The notes beneath the pieces are model-generated. The model saw only the letters and a list, made by a program, of their open reading frames with translations, ran no database searches and was not told the origin of the DNA. 64,000 nucleotides of DNA. It comes from Spisula solida. Lineage: Eukaryota > Mollusca > Bivalvia > Venerida > Mactridae. Positions 43,701 through 54,380 of the stretch are shown here, piece after piece. Numbering within the stretch: the first letter of the stretch is position 1; every line of letters starts with the position of its first letter. A program made the position numbers and the translations under genes. Location: contig OX365953.1 in NCBI GenBank assembly GCA_947247005.1, positions 4,655,001 to 4,719,000 on the forward strand, read 5' to 3'.

Positions 43701-46700
43701 TCTTTCGTGAGATATATATTTTTACATGTAACCGGGTTAGTATTTATAACAAGTTATTATACATGTACTACACCAGTGAAGTATAATCTTCAATTGACGC
43801 CACTTTATATCCTAAATCCTGTAAATGGCATTACTATTGGTCGTCCTTTCATTATGGAGTCTGTTCTTCAACAGTATATTTTCGTGATATTAAATATCAT
43901 ATTATGATAACAAATTAAGACTCTTTCATTGTTTGATACAAACTTATATTACACTCATTCAGGAAATAATAAAATTTCCAGAGTTGTTTTTATGGAATTT
44001 ATATAAATTGACAACGTGTATGCATATCTTCTATGTATTATATATTCTGCTTTGATATTTGTAGACAAATCCTGTGGAGTTGGTAAAAAAGATTGCTGAT
44101 GTTAAGCAGGAGTTTGCATCCATCATGCAACAGGCTGCAGCTGTGAAAGAAGCAGAAAAGGTATGGACAATCATATTTCTTTTAGATATTTCTAGAATGG
44201 ACTTTTTTACAGACATACAATTTCTTATTGGACATTTCTCATAGACATTTCTAACAGTCATTTTTGTGAACACTTCCTAAAGACTTTAACTGACATTTAT
44301 CATGAACATTTTTCATGGACATTTTATTGTGGATATTTTTTATAAACATTTCTTTGGGACATTTTTACAGACATTATTTTCATGGACATTTCTTACGGAC
44401 ATTTTTACAGACATTTCTTATGGACATTTTTACAGACATTTCTTATGGACATTTTTACAGACATTTCTTACGGACATTTTTACAGACATTTCTTATGGAC
44501 ATTTCTCACTTATCATCTTACTAAGTTACGGACATTTCTTATATTCCAGGAAGCTGTTGACGAGTTCAGGGGTCATATAAATGATGTGTGTCAGTTACTT
44601 ATCAAGCTACAGAGCAACACAGGCTCACCTGTAAGTTGAAATATACATCAATCTGACCCAAATATAATTCAGGGGTGTCAATTTTCCTGATTTATCCGGA
44701 ATTCCGAATTGATTATTCCTGATCAAAATAAAAGTTATTTGATGAAAGTATCTCAAGAAATGGCAAAGTGATCGTAAATTGAATCTGTCCTGAAGAATTT
44801 TCTTCGATACAAACTGAGTTTATTGAGGAAACAATGTCATTTGAGACCTCTTGTTTGGCAAAAATGGTCGACCGCATAAGATTTCCTGATTTTGAATTTG
44901 GCCATGTTGACACCCCTGAAATATTGTAAAACCTGTATGTGTTGGCATTTTTTGAGCATGAATCAACATATTTATGGAGTAAAATGTTAAAAAAAAGATT
45001 TGCCTTCTGATCATGACTTGTTTTGTTTTATAGCCAGTAGAAAAACCAGAGGAACTTTGCAGGTTAGAAAAGTTTATCGGATCAGAAATACCCTGGGGTC
45101 AGGGAACTGCGCCATTATCATCACCAGAAGCAGGCGGTTCGGGTGAAGGGCCCATTGCAGGTGCCATCAATACAGAGACAACGAAAACAACACCAAAACA
45201 AGATAACACCAACGAGACGGAGTGCTTTGGATGTAAGATTGTAAATTAGTCTCATTTGTTATCTTAGTATTACTTACTTACTTAATTCTCTTCATCCCCA
45301 GTGGGACATTAGGCTGTAATGATCCCTCTCCACTAGGACCTATCTGCTACTTTCTGTACCTCACCCAACAATAGTCCCATTTTAGTAAGTTTGGCTATTA
45401 GACTTTTTATAGTTTTTGCCACCATGTGTGTTAGGTTCATTGAAGTTTCTGTGACGGTTTGTGTTTCACAGTGTGGAGTTGTTGACCTTACCAGAGGTCC
45501 TACAATCCGGAATAAGCCGGAAATCTGGATTTGCTGCATTACGAAGAATTATCTTTCCGACACAAAATAAAAGTTATTTCATGAAAAAATTCAAAGAATT
45601 GACCAAGTTATGGTCAGTTGAAGTTCCATAGTCTGAATTTTACCAATAAAACAATATTTGAAACCTAGTTAAGGTGTATGGATGTGTGCTAATGGCACCC
45701 AAAACAGACTTCCGACTTGTTTTCAGAATTGGGCATTATGCCTCAGTAGAACCCCTGCCCTATGCCAAACCTCCATTCTGATGGACCAGGTTTAATCTCT
45801 GGGTATCTTTTATATCCAATATCTATAGAAAGGAGAATTTGACTTGATATCCGACCTTCTATTAGCATAATTTAACAGCTGATATATTGTCTATATTTAT
45901 AACCCAGGTTGTATGTTTTCATAAGCCGGAAGTATCACGAAGAGGCTCGATGTTTGATACCAACACAAATTTTATCTAAAGGACCAATATTGCACAATTT
46001 GCTAGCAGAAATTGATATATTCCGTCTGTCTGTCCTCCACTATCGCTTGTGAACACAATATCTAGAGGTCATCATTTAAGCCTTATCTTTATGAAACATA
46101 GTCACAATGATCCTCTCTATCTAATCTAGGTTAGATTGATATATATTGGGTATTAAGGCCAAATCAGTGAAATTGCACCTCTAGAGGTCACAATTTTAGC
46201 CTTTATTTATGAAACTTGGTCACATGATAATCATCGACCATCTGTACAAAATTGGGCTTTCAGGGGTCAAAAAGCTAGTAGGTAATGAGGTCAAATCAAA
46301 GGAAAACTTTATAAACTCAGTAGAGGTCACAATTTTGGCCTAACCATTATGAAACTTGACTTTATTATTAGGAATCATGGTTTATCTGTATAAAGTCTAG
46401 GTTGCATTTGACATACAGTTATTTAGGGGTGAAAAACAGGTGATTGATTTAGGGTCATCTTGGTTTCTTGTGTTTTATTAAAGCGATCTTGATTTTAATC
46501 AAGGGTTAACTGTACATATGGATATTACTTTTAGGTTCATCCAATGACTCGGAATTATCACCATCAAGTAAAAGGAAGACAACTAATGAGTTTGTTGAGG
46601 TTTCACAGCAGGAGTTTGAAACAGTATCCTCCCTTATACGTGGAAAAGTTAAACTCTCCGAGGTTAACTCTGTAAGTTATCTTACCATGAAGTTTATTAT

Positions 46701-49269
46701 GCCCCCCATCTTTGATGAGGGGGTATGTTGCTTTGCACATGTCGGTCGGTCTGCCGGTAGACCAAATGGTTTCCATTCAATAACTCACGAACGCTTTGCC
46801 CTATGATCTTCAAACTGTATATGGAGGTTGGTCATCAACATTAGATGATTCCTATTGACTTTGAGGTCAGTAGGTCAAAGGTCAAGGTCACTGTGACCGT
46901 CACCATTTCTGACTATTCAAATAGTTTCCATTCAATAACTTGTGAATGCTGTGCCCTAGGATTTTCATACTGTACATGGAGGTTGGTCATCAACAGTAGA
47001 TGACCCCTATTGACTTTGAGGTCAGTAGGTCAAAGGTCAAGGTCACTGTGACCGTTACCATTTCTGACTATTTGGCTGTCGTGGCTACAAACATCTCTTG
47101 TTGTAATTTGTTATCTGTTTTTATACGCCCGTTGAAAACGGGATGTATTATGTGAACACCCTTGGCGGGCGTGCGTGCGGGCGGCGGTGTCCAGTAATTT
47201 GTCTGTACTCTAACGCAAACAGTTTCCATCCGATCATCTTCAAACTTTGTGACAATGCTTATGGGCATAATATCTAGGCCAAGTTCGATTATAGGCCAAA
47301 TCGTTTCAAGCCTTCTTGGGTTATGGTCCTTCATTTACCAAAAAAATGTGAAATTGGCCTTGTCTGTACTCTAACGCAAACAGTTTTCACCCGATCATCT
47401 TCAAACTTTGTGACAATGCTTATGGGCATAATCTCTAGGACAAGTTCGATTATAGGCCAAATCGGCCTAGGCCTTATTTGGTTATGGTCCTACAATTACC
47501 AAAATAAATGTGAAATTGACCTTGTCTGTTCTTTAGTGCAAACAGTTTTCATCCGATCATCTTCAAACTTTGTGACAATGCTTATGGGCATAATCTCTAG
47601 GCCAAGTTTGATTATCGGCCTAGGCCTTATTTGGTTATGGTCCTTCAATTACCAAAATAAATGTGAAATTGACCTTGTCTGTTCTCTAGTGCAAAGAGTT
47701 TTCGTCTGAGTATCTTCAAACTTTGTGACAATGCTTATGGGCATAATAACTAGGCCTAGTTCGATTATAGGCTAAATTCCCTGTGGAATTGCATTAACAT
47801 TTAGCGCCAAAACGTTTTTATTTTTCTATAGCAGGAATATAAGGCTAGACAAAGGGGTCAGGAACAATGCCCTAAAGGGGCCAAAAAGTAGGCCTGTCAA
47901 GCTAAAAAAAAAAAAAAAGAAGAAGTTTTTCGCGCAAGGGTCACCGTCACATCGTCATTTCCGGTGACCTTTAGTCGAAATATTGACATTTTTTTCTACT
48001 TTCGGTTTAGGGTAGGTGTGTAGCATCGGGATGTATCGAGTTTTTATCAGTGCTGCAAGTCAATAATGTCTCAGGGACGGGGTATAGGGACCATATGAAT
48101 TTCTCATAACCCCCCAAAAAATCATGGTAGCGGAAAGGATATATAGATAAATTCTGCAAAAATGAATTATCTCACATTGATCACTGTCTCGGTCCAACAC
48201 AAACAAATAATTTGATAATGTTTAAATAGTGTGTTATATATCATGTTATAATGTTTTTCTCAATTTTTAGACATACAAAGGATTATGGGAGCATTTCAAA
48301 ACGAAGAAAAACAGGTATGTATGAAAGTTGTGTCCATTTTCAATATAATTTATAAACCAAGCAGTTTGTTTTGAATGCTTTCTGTGTGAATCATAAAATA
48401 CAGTGATAAAAAGCTACCACCAAATGAAAAATGATAGTACTTGTTTGCAAATAAGAGCTTCAACTTCAACTTTTTTACGCTTGGCCAGTGTCAGGGTACA
48501 TAATAAATTGAACTGATTGGATAAAAATGGATGTGAGTATGCTGCCTTCTTGCGGCCCTATCAACAGTGGAAGATGAAGAAGAAACAGCTCTTTAATTAA
48601 GCCCCCCCCCCGTTATGAAACTGAGGGCATATTGCTTTCAACATGCCAGTTCGTCTGTCTAGGTTGGTCTGTAGACTAAGTGGTTTCAGATCAATGACTC
48701 AAGAACAGTATGGCCCAGGATCTTCGATTTTTTAGGGATTGTAGTCAATATAGGTTGTTGACCCCTAATTGATTTTAAAGGTCAATAGGTCAAGGTTTCC
48801 ATGACCTTTAAGATTTCTGAATAATGGGTTTCCATGGGGCCAATCATGTTTTATAAACATCTCTTCTTCTATTTCAGCTCATCGATAACACCAACAGAAA
48901 TGCATAAAATTGGTCTCAGGGTAACTGGAGTGACGGGGCAGGCAAAACTGAAGGTAATGGTTGTGAAGTGTTTATTATAATTAATATCTACACTGTTTAT
49001 AGGGCCAGTCAATCTGGCTTATAAGACACCTGCTTTCTAAGTGCTTAGTAATTTACTGTTTACGAAGATATTTCCCCATGCCAAAAAGTGTACATTTCTT
49101 AGTAGAGTACTTTGTAGTCCAAAATTTATGCTAGAGCAAATTTGATCAACTTAACCACTAAGTCTTATACATTATATTTCATTCAGAACCATTCTACATT
49201 CTACAGGTATTGAGAGCCCTAAAACTGCTGAAGTTATCAACTAAAGGGGATGTGACTTGTATGACATAG
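40787..49269 (+). CDS. SKA2: SKA2-like kinetochore protein with SKA1-like C-terminal domain, nine exons, complete
   Basis: SKA complex subunit that helps kinetochores hold depolymerising microtubules. Exons: 40787-40819, 43442-43522, 44065-44160, 44550-44630, 45034-45232, 46535-46671, 48271-48314, 48878-48953, 49207-49269. They sum to 810 nt (269 aa); all are GT-AG with matching phases. The N-terminus MENAVERLEAM-FQKADSDVNHLSQRL, then TNPVELVKKIADVKQEF and coiled coil to ~residue 95, matches SKA2 (human ~121 residues). After a Pro/Ser/Thr linker (exon 5, ~98-163), exons 6-9 give VSQQEFETVSSLIRGKVKL, LWEHFKTKK, TPTEMHKIGL and LKVLRALKLLKLSTKGDV. This pattern resembles the winged-helix microtubule-binding domain of SKA1 ('EF..VP.YM.GRLT', 'LLNILRHLKRL.EV'). 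The SKA2 part is confident and the SKA1-like part is inferred from remembered motifs. Tandem copies of an acceptor-like string precede exon 4. Confidence 0.87.
41165..41245 (-). mobile_element. tRNA-like SINE head (degenerate)
   Basis: Minus strand: gatcagttggtaaagcgcta (A box) and atggtttcaaacacc (B box) about 30 bases apart. Single copy in the window. Too degenerate for a functional tRNA. Confidence 0.4.
41555..41765 (-). repeat. Dispersed repeat family F copy
   Basis: Inverted copy of 28655-28850 in SKA2 intron 1 (gttttgactttaaaacagct ... ggtgcctgtattcggcccta ... aaaaaaatcactga). Confidence 0.7.
42411..43383. mobile_element. pogo/Tigger-like non-autonomous element, 973 bp
   Basis: The left end CAGTATAACCTCCGTAGAGC and the complement of the right end CAGTATAACCTCCCGAAACG are flanked by TA. 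Repeated subterminal ctctgcggaggt/ctctgtagaggt/tctcggaggt motifs lie at both ends, like the other TA-flanked element. Fragments with similar 'gttatagagaggttgttgct' strings occur near 28950, 25530 and 63790. No transposase frame is visible. SKA2 intron 1. Confidence 0.75.
44200..44549. repeat. 25-bp tandem array carrying an acceptor-like string before SKA2 exon 4
   Basis: Units of ggacatttttacagacattt plus cttat. The most regular ones have tttttacag ending at 44410, 44435, 44460 and 44485; more diverged ones lie upstream. The authentic acceptor (acggacatttcttatattccag, ending at 44549) is itself a unit variant, so the true splice site lies inside the array. Overlapping open frames (MDIFTDISYGHF) are artefacts. 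Confidence 0.88.
44671..44918 (-). mobile_element. MITE family B copy with intact ends
   Basis: Left aggggtgtcaattttcc and right gccatgttgacacccct are perfect inverted repeats over AGGGGTGTCAA. SKA2 intron 4. It is the best-preserved copy and defines the family ends. Confidence 0.82.
45493..45757 (-). mobile_element. MITE family A copy
   Basis: Inverted full-length copy: agaggtcctacaatccgga ... ttgggcattatgcctcagta, gaacccctg. SKA2 intron 5. Confidence 0.78.
46040..46440. repeat. Diverged ~120-bp direct repeats in SKA2 intron 5
   Basis: Three loose repeats of ctagaggtcac, aattttagcctttatttatg and aaacttggtcaca, each followed by sequence ending near aaaaaccaggt-type text. They resemble dispersed bivalve repeats. 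Non-coding. Confidence 0.5.
46700..47102 (-). repeat. Dispersed repeat family C, two-module copy
   Basis: Inverted relative to the copy at 5803-6204, with the same duplicated module (gtcaaaggtcaaggtcactg appears twice). It ends at acaaacatctcttgtt. SKA2 intron 6. Confidence 0.8.
47130..47780. repeat. Dispersed repeat family I with ~150-bp internal tandem units
   Basis: Begins with the palindrome cccgttgaaaacggg, a GC-rich ggcgggcgtgcg stretch, then four repeats of ctgtactctaacgcaaacag, atcttcaaactttgtgacaa and tgcttatgggcataat. A second copy with about two units is at 50430-50780, with the same start. Copy number of the inner unit differs between copies. Non-coding. Confidence 0.78.
48602..48873 (-). 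repeat. Dispersed repeat family C, diverged copy
   Basis: From ccccccccccgttatgaaac to ttttataaacatctcttc. It ends immediately before the acceptor of SKA2 exon 8, whose pyrimidine tract (tcttcttctatttcag) directly adjoins the repeat end. Confidence 0.7.
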
Positions 49270-49366
49270 TGTGAATCAAGACTTGGATGCGACCTTGTGT
49301 GAATCAAGACTTGGATGCGACCTTTACATTTGACAGTGCTACACATTATATTTTTCTGTCACTAAC

Positions 49367-49372
49367 AATAAA
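49367..49372 (+). terminator. Poly(A) signal AATAAA of SKA2
   Basis: A canonical AATAAA lies 98 bases after the SKA2 stop codon, the first one downstream, with GT-rich sequence beyond. It is the likely cleavage/polyadenylation signal. Confidence 0.65.
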
Positions 49373-49799
49373 CCTGGCTTTTCCCAGCCACCACGAAGTA
49401 CAGAAACTCTGACCTGTTTCAAATTTCTTAAAGTTGGAAGGGTTTGTTGATGGTTTCTTCTTTGTCAAGGTTAGGCGTCAAAATGTGGACACATTTTATT
49501 TCCTTGGCTATTCTTTATATGGAAATGGCCTTTGCCCCTTCTCCAAAGTAAGTGGCTACACATGACCCCTTTATGGCTTGTATTTTCATCAATCTTTTGA
49601 TTTAAAGGTGTTGCTGAACAGAAGTTTTGGGAATGTCAAAATAAATATGTGTCAAGAACGTCGGTTTTTTTATGGCAAAATAATCCCTGTGATGGGACAG
49701 TTGACAGTTCCTGTGACATCTTATGTAATAAAGTAGTTTGTAATCTGGGCCGGTTTTGTGAAGCATCTTATGTACAATGTATTTATGTCTCCAACATAT

Positions 49800-50060
49800 A
49801 TTAGTAATGGGGGCAGTGATTTTTTTTGCTTCTTTGGGAAAGGGTCCGGGTCCATTCAGATTGGGAAAAAGGCCAAATAAAACAGAAAAAGAGATTACAT
49901 ACATGTGACTGTTTACTGGTTTCTGTAAACTTTTATGCTTGACCTATTGTCAAAAATGTTCATACCTTTGTCATTTTATATCCGATTTTGAATATTTTTG
50001 TTACAAATTGGGAAGGTACCGTTTACCGGTAGCAAACAAAGAAGGAAAAACATCACAGAG
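49800..50060 (-). repeat. Dispersed repeat family G copy
   Basis: Inverted copy of 12425-12790: gggtccgggtccattcagat ... gggaaggtaccgtttaccgg. Confidence 0.75.
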
Positions 50061-50429
50061 TGGGGGAGACATATTGATGCTTGACAACTGTATGGATTTC
50101 ATGGATGGATGTCACAATGTAAATCTCAGGCATTTCAAGTAGCCCTAAAATTCCTAAAAAAAATCCTTAATCCTAAGATAATTAAAGAAAGCAATGCACT
50201 TTCACGCTTACTATGCTCGCACAATAAAACTCTTTTTGTAGTGTAAGAATCTGGGAGAAACTACAATGAGTTAAAAATAACTTGGAAGCCGGTTTTGTCA
50301 AAAATGGGCATTTTTTGTGCTAAATTAGCCTCAATTTTTGGCTAAAGAGTTTCACCATTATTCTTAATTTGAGTTCCTTGCGAATCTAAAAATCTATATA
50401 AGTATGAACAATCATACTATGAAAACTTA

Positions 50430-50780
50430 GACTTTTCATACGCCCGTTGAAAACGGGACGTATTATGTGAACACCCTTGGCGGGCGGGCGGGCGTGCGGC
50501 GGCGGCGGCGTCCAGTAATTTGTCTGTACTCTAACTGAAACAGTTTTCATGCGATCGTCTTCAAACTTGCTGACAATGCTTATGGACGTAATATCTAGGC
50601 CAAGTTCGATTATAGGCCAAATCGGCCCAGGCCTTCTTGGGTTATGGTCCTTCATTTACCAAAAAAAAAGTGAAATTGGCCTTGTCTGTACTCTAACTCA
50701 AACAGTTTATGTGCGATCGTCTTCAAACTTGGTGACAACGCTTATAGGCATAATATCTAGGCCAAGTTTGATTCAATGAA
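50430..50780. repeat. Dispersed repeat family I copy
   Basis: cgcccgttgaaaacgggacg, a (ggcg)n tract and about two ~150-bp units. Same orientation as 47130-47780. Confidence 0.78.
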
Positions 50781-51783
50781 AATAGAATGAACTCGGAATT
50801 TTGTACGCCGAATCTAAATCTGACCCCATCTTTGTGATTATAAAGATTAGTTTAAAGATAATTGTTCAAAAATGTTTTGACATAATATGGGCTTTTATTT
50901 CACAATCAATTTTTTTTGTCACTAGCACAACCAAGACAGGCGTATTTTGTGACATTTTGGCACTCTTGTTACTATTGATTCCATAATTTGCAAAACAAAG
51001 ATCACCGCAAATGTAAATATATTGACAAAATACATTTATTATTTGCTATCAATGGATTATAGATTTTTCAGTGAAAATAACAAGTGAAATTATGATTTTG
51101 TTATTTTCACTGTATTAGAAGCTGGTTCCATTACCATACAGAAAAAGAAACGTAAAGTCAACGGCGTCATTATGGCGCCATAATTGTCAGGTCAGGTCAT
51201 GTCGTTCTTATTTGATTGTCATTTTTCAAATTCAGCCAATTACTTTACCATTATACGAGAATTTAAAGCATATAATTAACAGAAAAGTTGTTGATTCTGG
51301 TGAAAGACCAAATTTTATTTCACTCGTGACCGCAGAAAATTGAATGTTCGCTCGTGGCACATAGCCACTCGTGTAAATATTGATTTCTGAGATCACTCCG
51401 TGAAATAAACTTTGATCTAACACCAAAGTCAACAAATATTCTGTATTTGTTCTTTGTTGCCTTGCCCTTTATTCAGCCAAGCATAAAAGGCCATTTTGGG
51501 CTTCTTAAAAGAAATAACTTTAAAGAAGTTCATTATGTAGATCGAACACTTATTGAAATTTCATTATGTAGATCGAACATTTATTGAAATCATGTTTCAA
51601 ATTGTCGTCTTTTTTTGTTTAATTACCTCGTCTTGTCTTCTTCTTTTTGGAATGTCGTATGTGTACAAACTTCTGTTTGTTAATTAAGTGCAATCATATA
51701 TATACTTGTGTTCTTGATTATGTTGTCAATATATTGTTTGTTTGTATGTGGTGCAGTGTGTGCCAATGCATGGTGTATATGAG

Positions 51784-51979
51784 TACTGTAAACCAGTTTA
51801 CTCTCGCAATTTGCTGATCGTCGGCATATTCGCTACAACAAACTTTCACGTTTTTAAGTTTCCCGGAATGTCCATATTAATGTTTTTAGTACTTTCGCAG
51901 TGACTTAATTTCGCGGAATTCTACCACTTGCGAACTCCACAAAACCAAATTGTGCGAAATAATTTCTAGGTTTACAGTA
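51784..51979. mobile_element. MITE with TIR TACTGTAAACC
   Basis: tactgtaaaccag at the left and aggtttacagta at the right; 196 bp, interior partly palindromic (tttcgcg ... cgcggaa). Short ctgtaaaatcat-type fragments elsewhere (19255, 24545, 54545, 54880) may belong to a related family. Confidence 0.75.
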
Positions 51980-52300
51980 GTTATGAAGAAACCTTTAATG
52001 CAGACTGCAGGGTTTTAACTTGCTTTGGGCTCAAGTGGGAAGTTCAAATGGTACAGTCCAAAATTCTCCCCACCCATAGAATTAGAATTCTGAGAAAACC
52101 CTCTAAAACAATTAGCATATTTTGAAATGATTTATTTTTGTATTTTGCAAAATTTCTTTATGGATTCTTACATTTCGTTGATGATTTCCAAGAGATTTAA
52201 ACATTTGGCTATGTAAACACAGTTACACCATATTGGGCAGATGTTAAGGATGATCAGGAGGTGTTTAAGGATGGTCGGGTATTATTTCATGGATGCCTAA

Positions 52301-52466
52301 AATAAAATATTATTTGTTTCCCGTCTGCAAACCATGTTTGTTAGGAAGGTGAGAACAACTTCCAACACTAGTTTTTTCCCCATTTATCAATTAAAGTTTT
52401 TTGATAGCGATATTTTTGGCCGGTAGGTTGTGGAAGTGGAAACTAACAATATTTTATTTTAGGCCT
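52301..52466. mobile_element. MITE with TIR GGCCTAAAATAAAATATT
   Basis: gcctaaaataaaatattatt at the left and caatattttattttaggcc at the right; 166 bp. A second, longer element with the same right end is at 52855-53157. Confidence 0.7.
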
Positions 52467-52627
52467 GATTTATTTGTTACTATATGTTGTTAATTGTGTA
52501 CATGATGTAATAATGTAATCTAGTTATATGATAAGAGATGAACTATAATAGATAAATATTTATATAAACAAAGATTGGTTTGTATGTTTTGTCTTTAAAC
52601 TTGTCCGTAATGAAGTGTATTTATGTG

Positions 52628-52700
52628 AACAGCCTCGATAGCCTAGTGGTAAAGCATCCGCTAGTGGCGGCTTCAGTTGCAGAAGGGTTTGGATTCAATG
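52628..52700 (+). mobile_element. tRNA-like SINE head (degenerate)
   Basis: gatagcctagtggtaaagca fits an A box and gggtttggattcaatgg a weak B box. The anticodon stem does not fold well. Probably an old SINE. Confidence 0.4.
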
Positions 52701-52767
52701 GTTAGACCTTGATAGTAAAGTTAGTCTGGACCAGCAGTTGACCTCATTCATTTTAAAGACAAATAGT

Positions 52768-52862
52768 TGGCACCGTAAGTGGGATTCGAACCTATACGGA
52801 ACTGCAATTGCCTAGCGATGCAAAATAAGAATGCCTATTAGATCATTCGGCTAGGCCTAACT
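52768..52862 (-). mobile_element. SINE head derived from a Ser/Leu-type tRNA
   Basis: Minus strand: tagccgaatgatctaatagg (A box) and aggttcgaatcccac (B box) separated by a long variable region, as in class II tRNAs. Similar to 53280-53405. Confidence 0.6.
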
Positions 52863-53157
52863 TAAAATATTCTTGGTTTGCCCTTCCCGAACCTAGCAGA
52901 TTTAGAATGGGTAGGTAGGTAGGGTAAATATTTTTTTTTTGTATACAAATAATGAAATTTAGAATTAACTCTTTGGTGAAAACCAACAGTCTTAAATTTA
53001 ATGGTAAGAAAGAAGCCAGTAAACAAAAAATAAAATTTTCACTTCCAATTTTTAATAAAAAAAATATTTCAATTTGGGCAATAAAATATTTTGGGTAGGG
53101 TCCTTTTTAATCGGGTAGGTAGGGGATGGGGAAACAAACAATATTTTATTTTAGGCC
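52855..53157. mobile_element. MITE related to 52301-52466
   Basis: aggcctaacttaaaatattc at the left and caatattttattttaggccc at the right; contains ggtaggtagg runs at both sides. Left end overlaps the edge of the preceding SINE. Confidence 0.6.
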
Positions 53158-53279
53158 CTATCGCAACAATCCCATGTAAGGTTGCACAACACCAGTAATC
53201 TGGTGATATGAATAACAGCACTAACTGTATGTACAGGGTGATATTTTACAGCTGCAGCGCGGCACAGACAGCACTGTTT

Positions 53280-53405
53280 TGAAACAAATAATTTATACTT
53301 GATTAAAAAAGGGATTTGAACCCTATAGACTGAACAGCGCCATCGCCTAGCAATGTCATTATTTAAAGTATGTATGCATTAGACCACTCGGCTACTGCAA
53401 CCACC
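53280..53405 (-). mobile_element. SINE head derived from a Ser/Leu-type tRNA
   Basis: Minus strand: gtagccgagtggtctaatgc (A box, good match) and agggttcaaatccc (B box). The same cattgctaggcgatggcgct variable part as the copy at 52768 shows they belong to one family. Confidence 0.65.
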
Positions 53406-54380
53406 CCATAAAAGGTTTCACAAATAACCAGTACAATAAGACTACATCACTCCATGTTGATATGTATAAGAACACTGATGCATCTTTCAACATTTTGCCC
53501 TGGAGGGGGGTGGGAAGGGTGGCGGGCTTCACATGACTTAAGTCGGAAGACGATTCATGGCAGGTGGAAATTTGACAAGCTGAATGATTCCAGGTCCCGG
53601 GAAATATAATTTGGTCCGATTTTAGATCCCGATATTGGGGAATTTAGATGCCGCATAAAAGCAGAGAACCATGTAAAGATCGTGAGCCATTTGATGCACT
53701 TAGCATCTTGATCTGGGGATACAGACAAAATGATTGGCTCTATGTGGGGTTCAAAAAAGAAAAAATGTCTTATTCCCCTGGGTCTGCCCGCTGCTCCCTC
53801 CACTTTGGGGAAAAATATTGATACATGCATGACTCAAGATCTCGGCAATGGGTGGCTATTTTCACTTAACAAATATATATATCCAGTTATACAGTAATAT
53901 CGAAAATAGAGAGAAACCACCAAACACGAATAACATTTTTTTTTTTTTTTTTGTTATACAGTAGGAAATACAACACAAACAATTACTTGTAATATATTAT
54001 GTATTTATTGGTTCTATAATTAAATCACTAGTGCATCTGAATATAATTTTTCTTTCATTAAATATGTGTTGATATTTTTCTCGGATTATTTGCAGAATAT
54101 TCCATTCAATGTCTGTTAAGCCACAGCAGGTCAAGAACAGCTCTTTCAAATCTGATAAAAATAATGGGAACTTGATCAGTAAATGTCAAAATTATATGTA
54201 TAATGCCTATAAACACTTGAGAAAAAAACAGTTAAAATAAATTGAAAGTTCAAATTAAATTTTTAATTCTTGATTTAAATTAAACACATGACATTTTAAT
54301 TTTTAAGAGTTAATTAAATTAAGACAGTATTTTGCATGTGACCTGCTGTGACTTAAATACAGACAAGATGATAAAATTTT

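Larger units (their letters stand above)
49270..54380. other. Convergent SKA2-FBXO39 intergenic region
   Basis: Holds the SKA2 3' UTR, repeat families G (49800-50060) and I (50430-50780), a MITE at 51784-51979, a MITE pair at 52301-52466 and 52855-53157, and three tRNA-like SINE segments (52628-53405). 50800-51780 and 53410-54380 show no supported gene. An imperfect direct duplication (tgtgaatcaagacttggatg) occurs right after the SKA2 stop. Confidence 0.6.
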
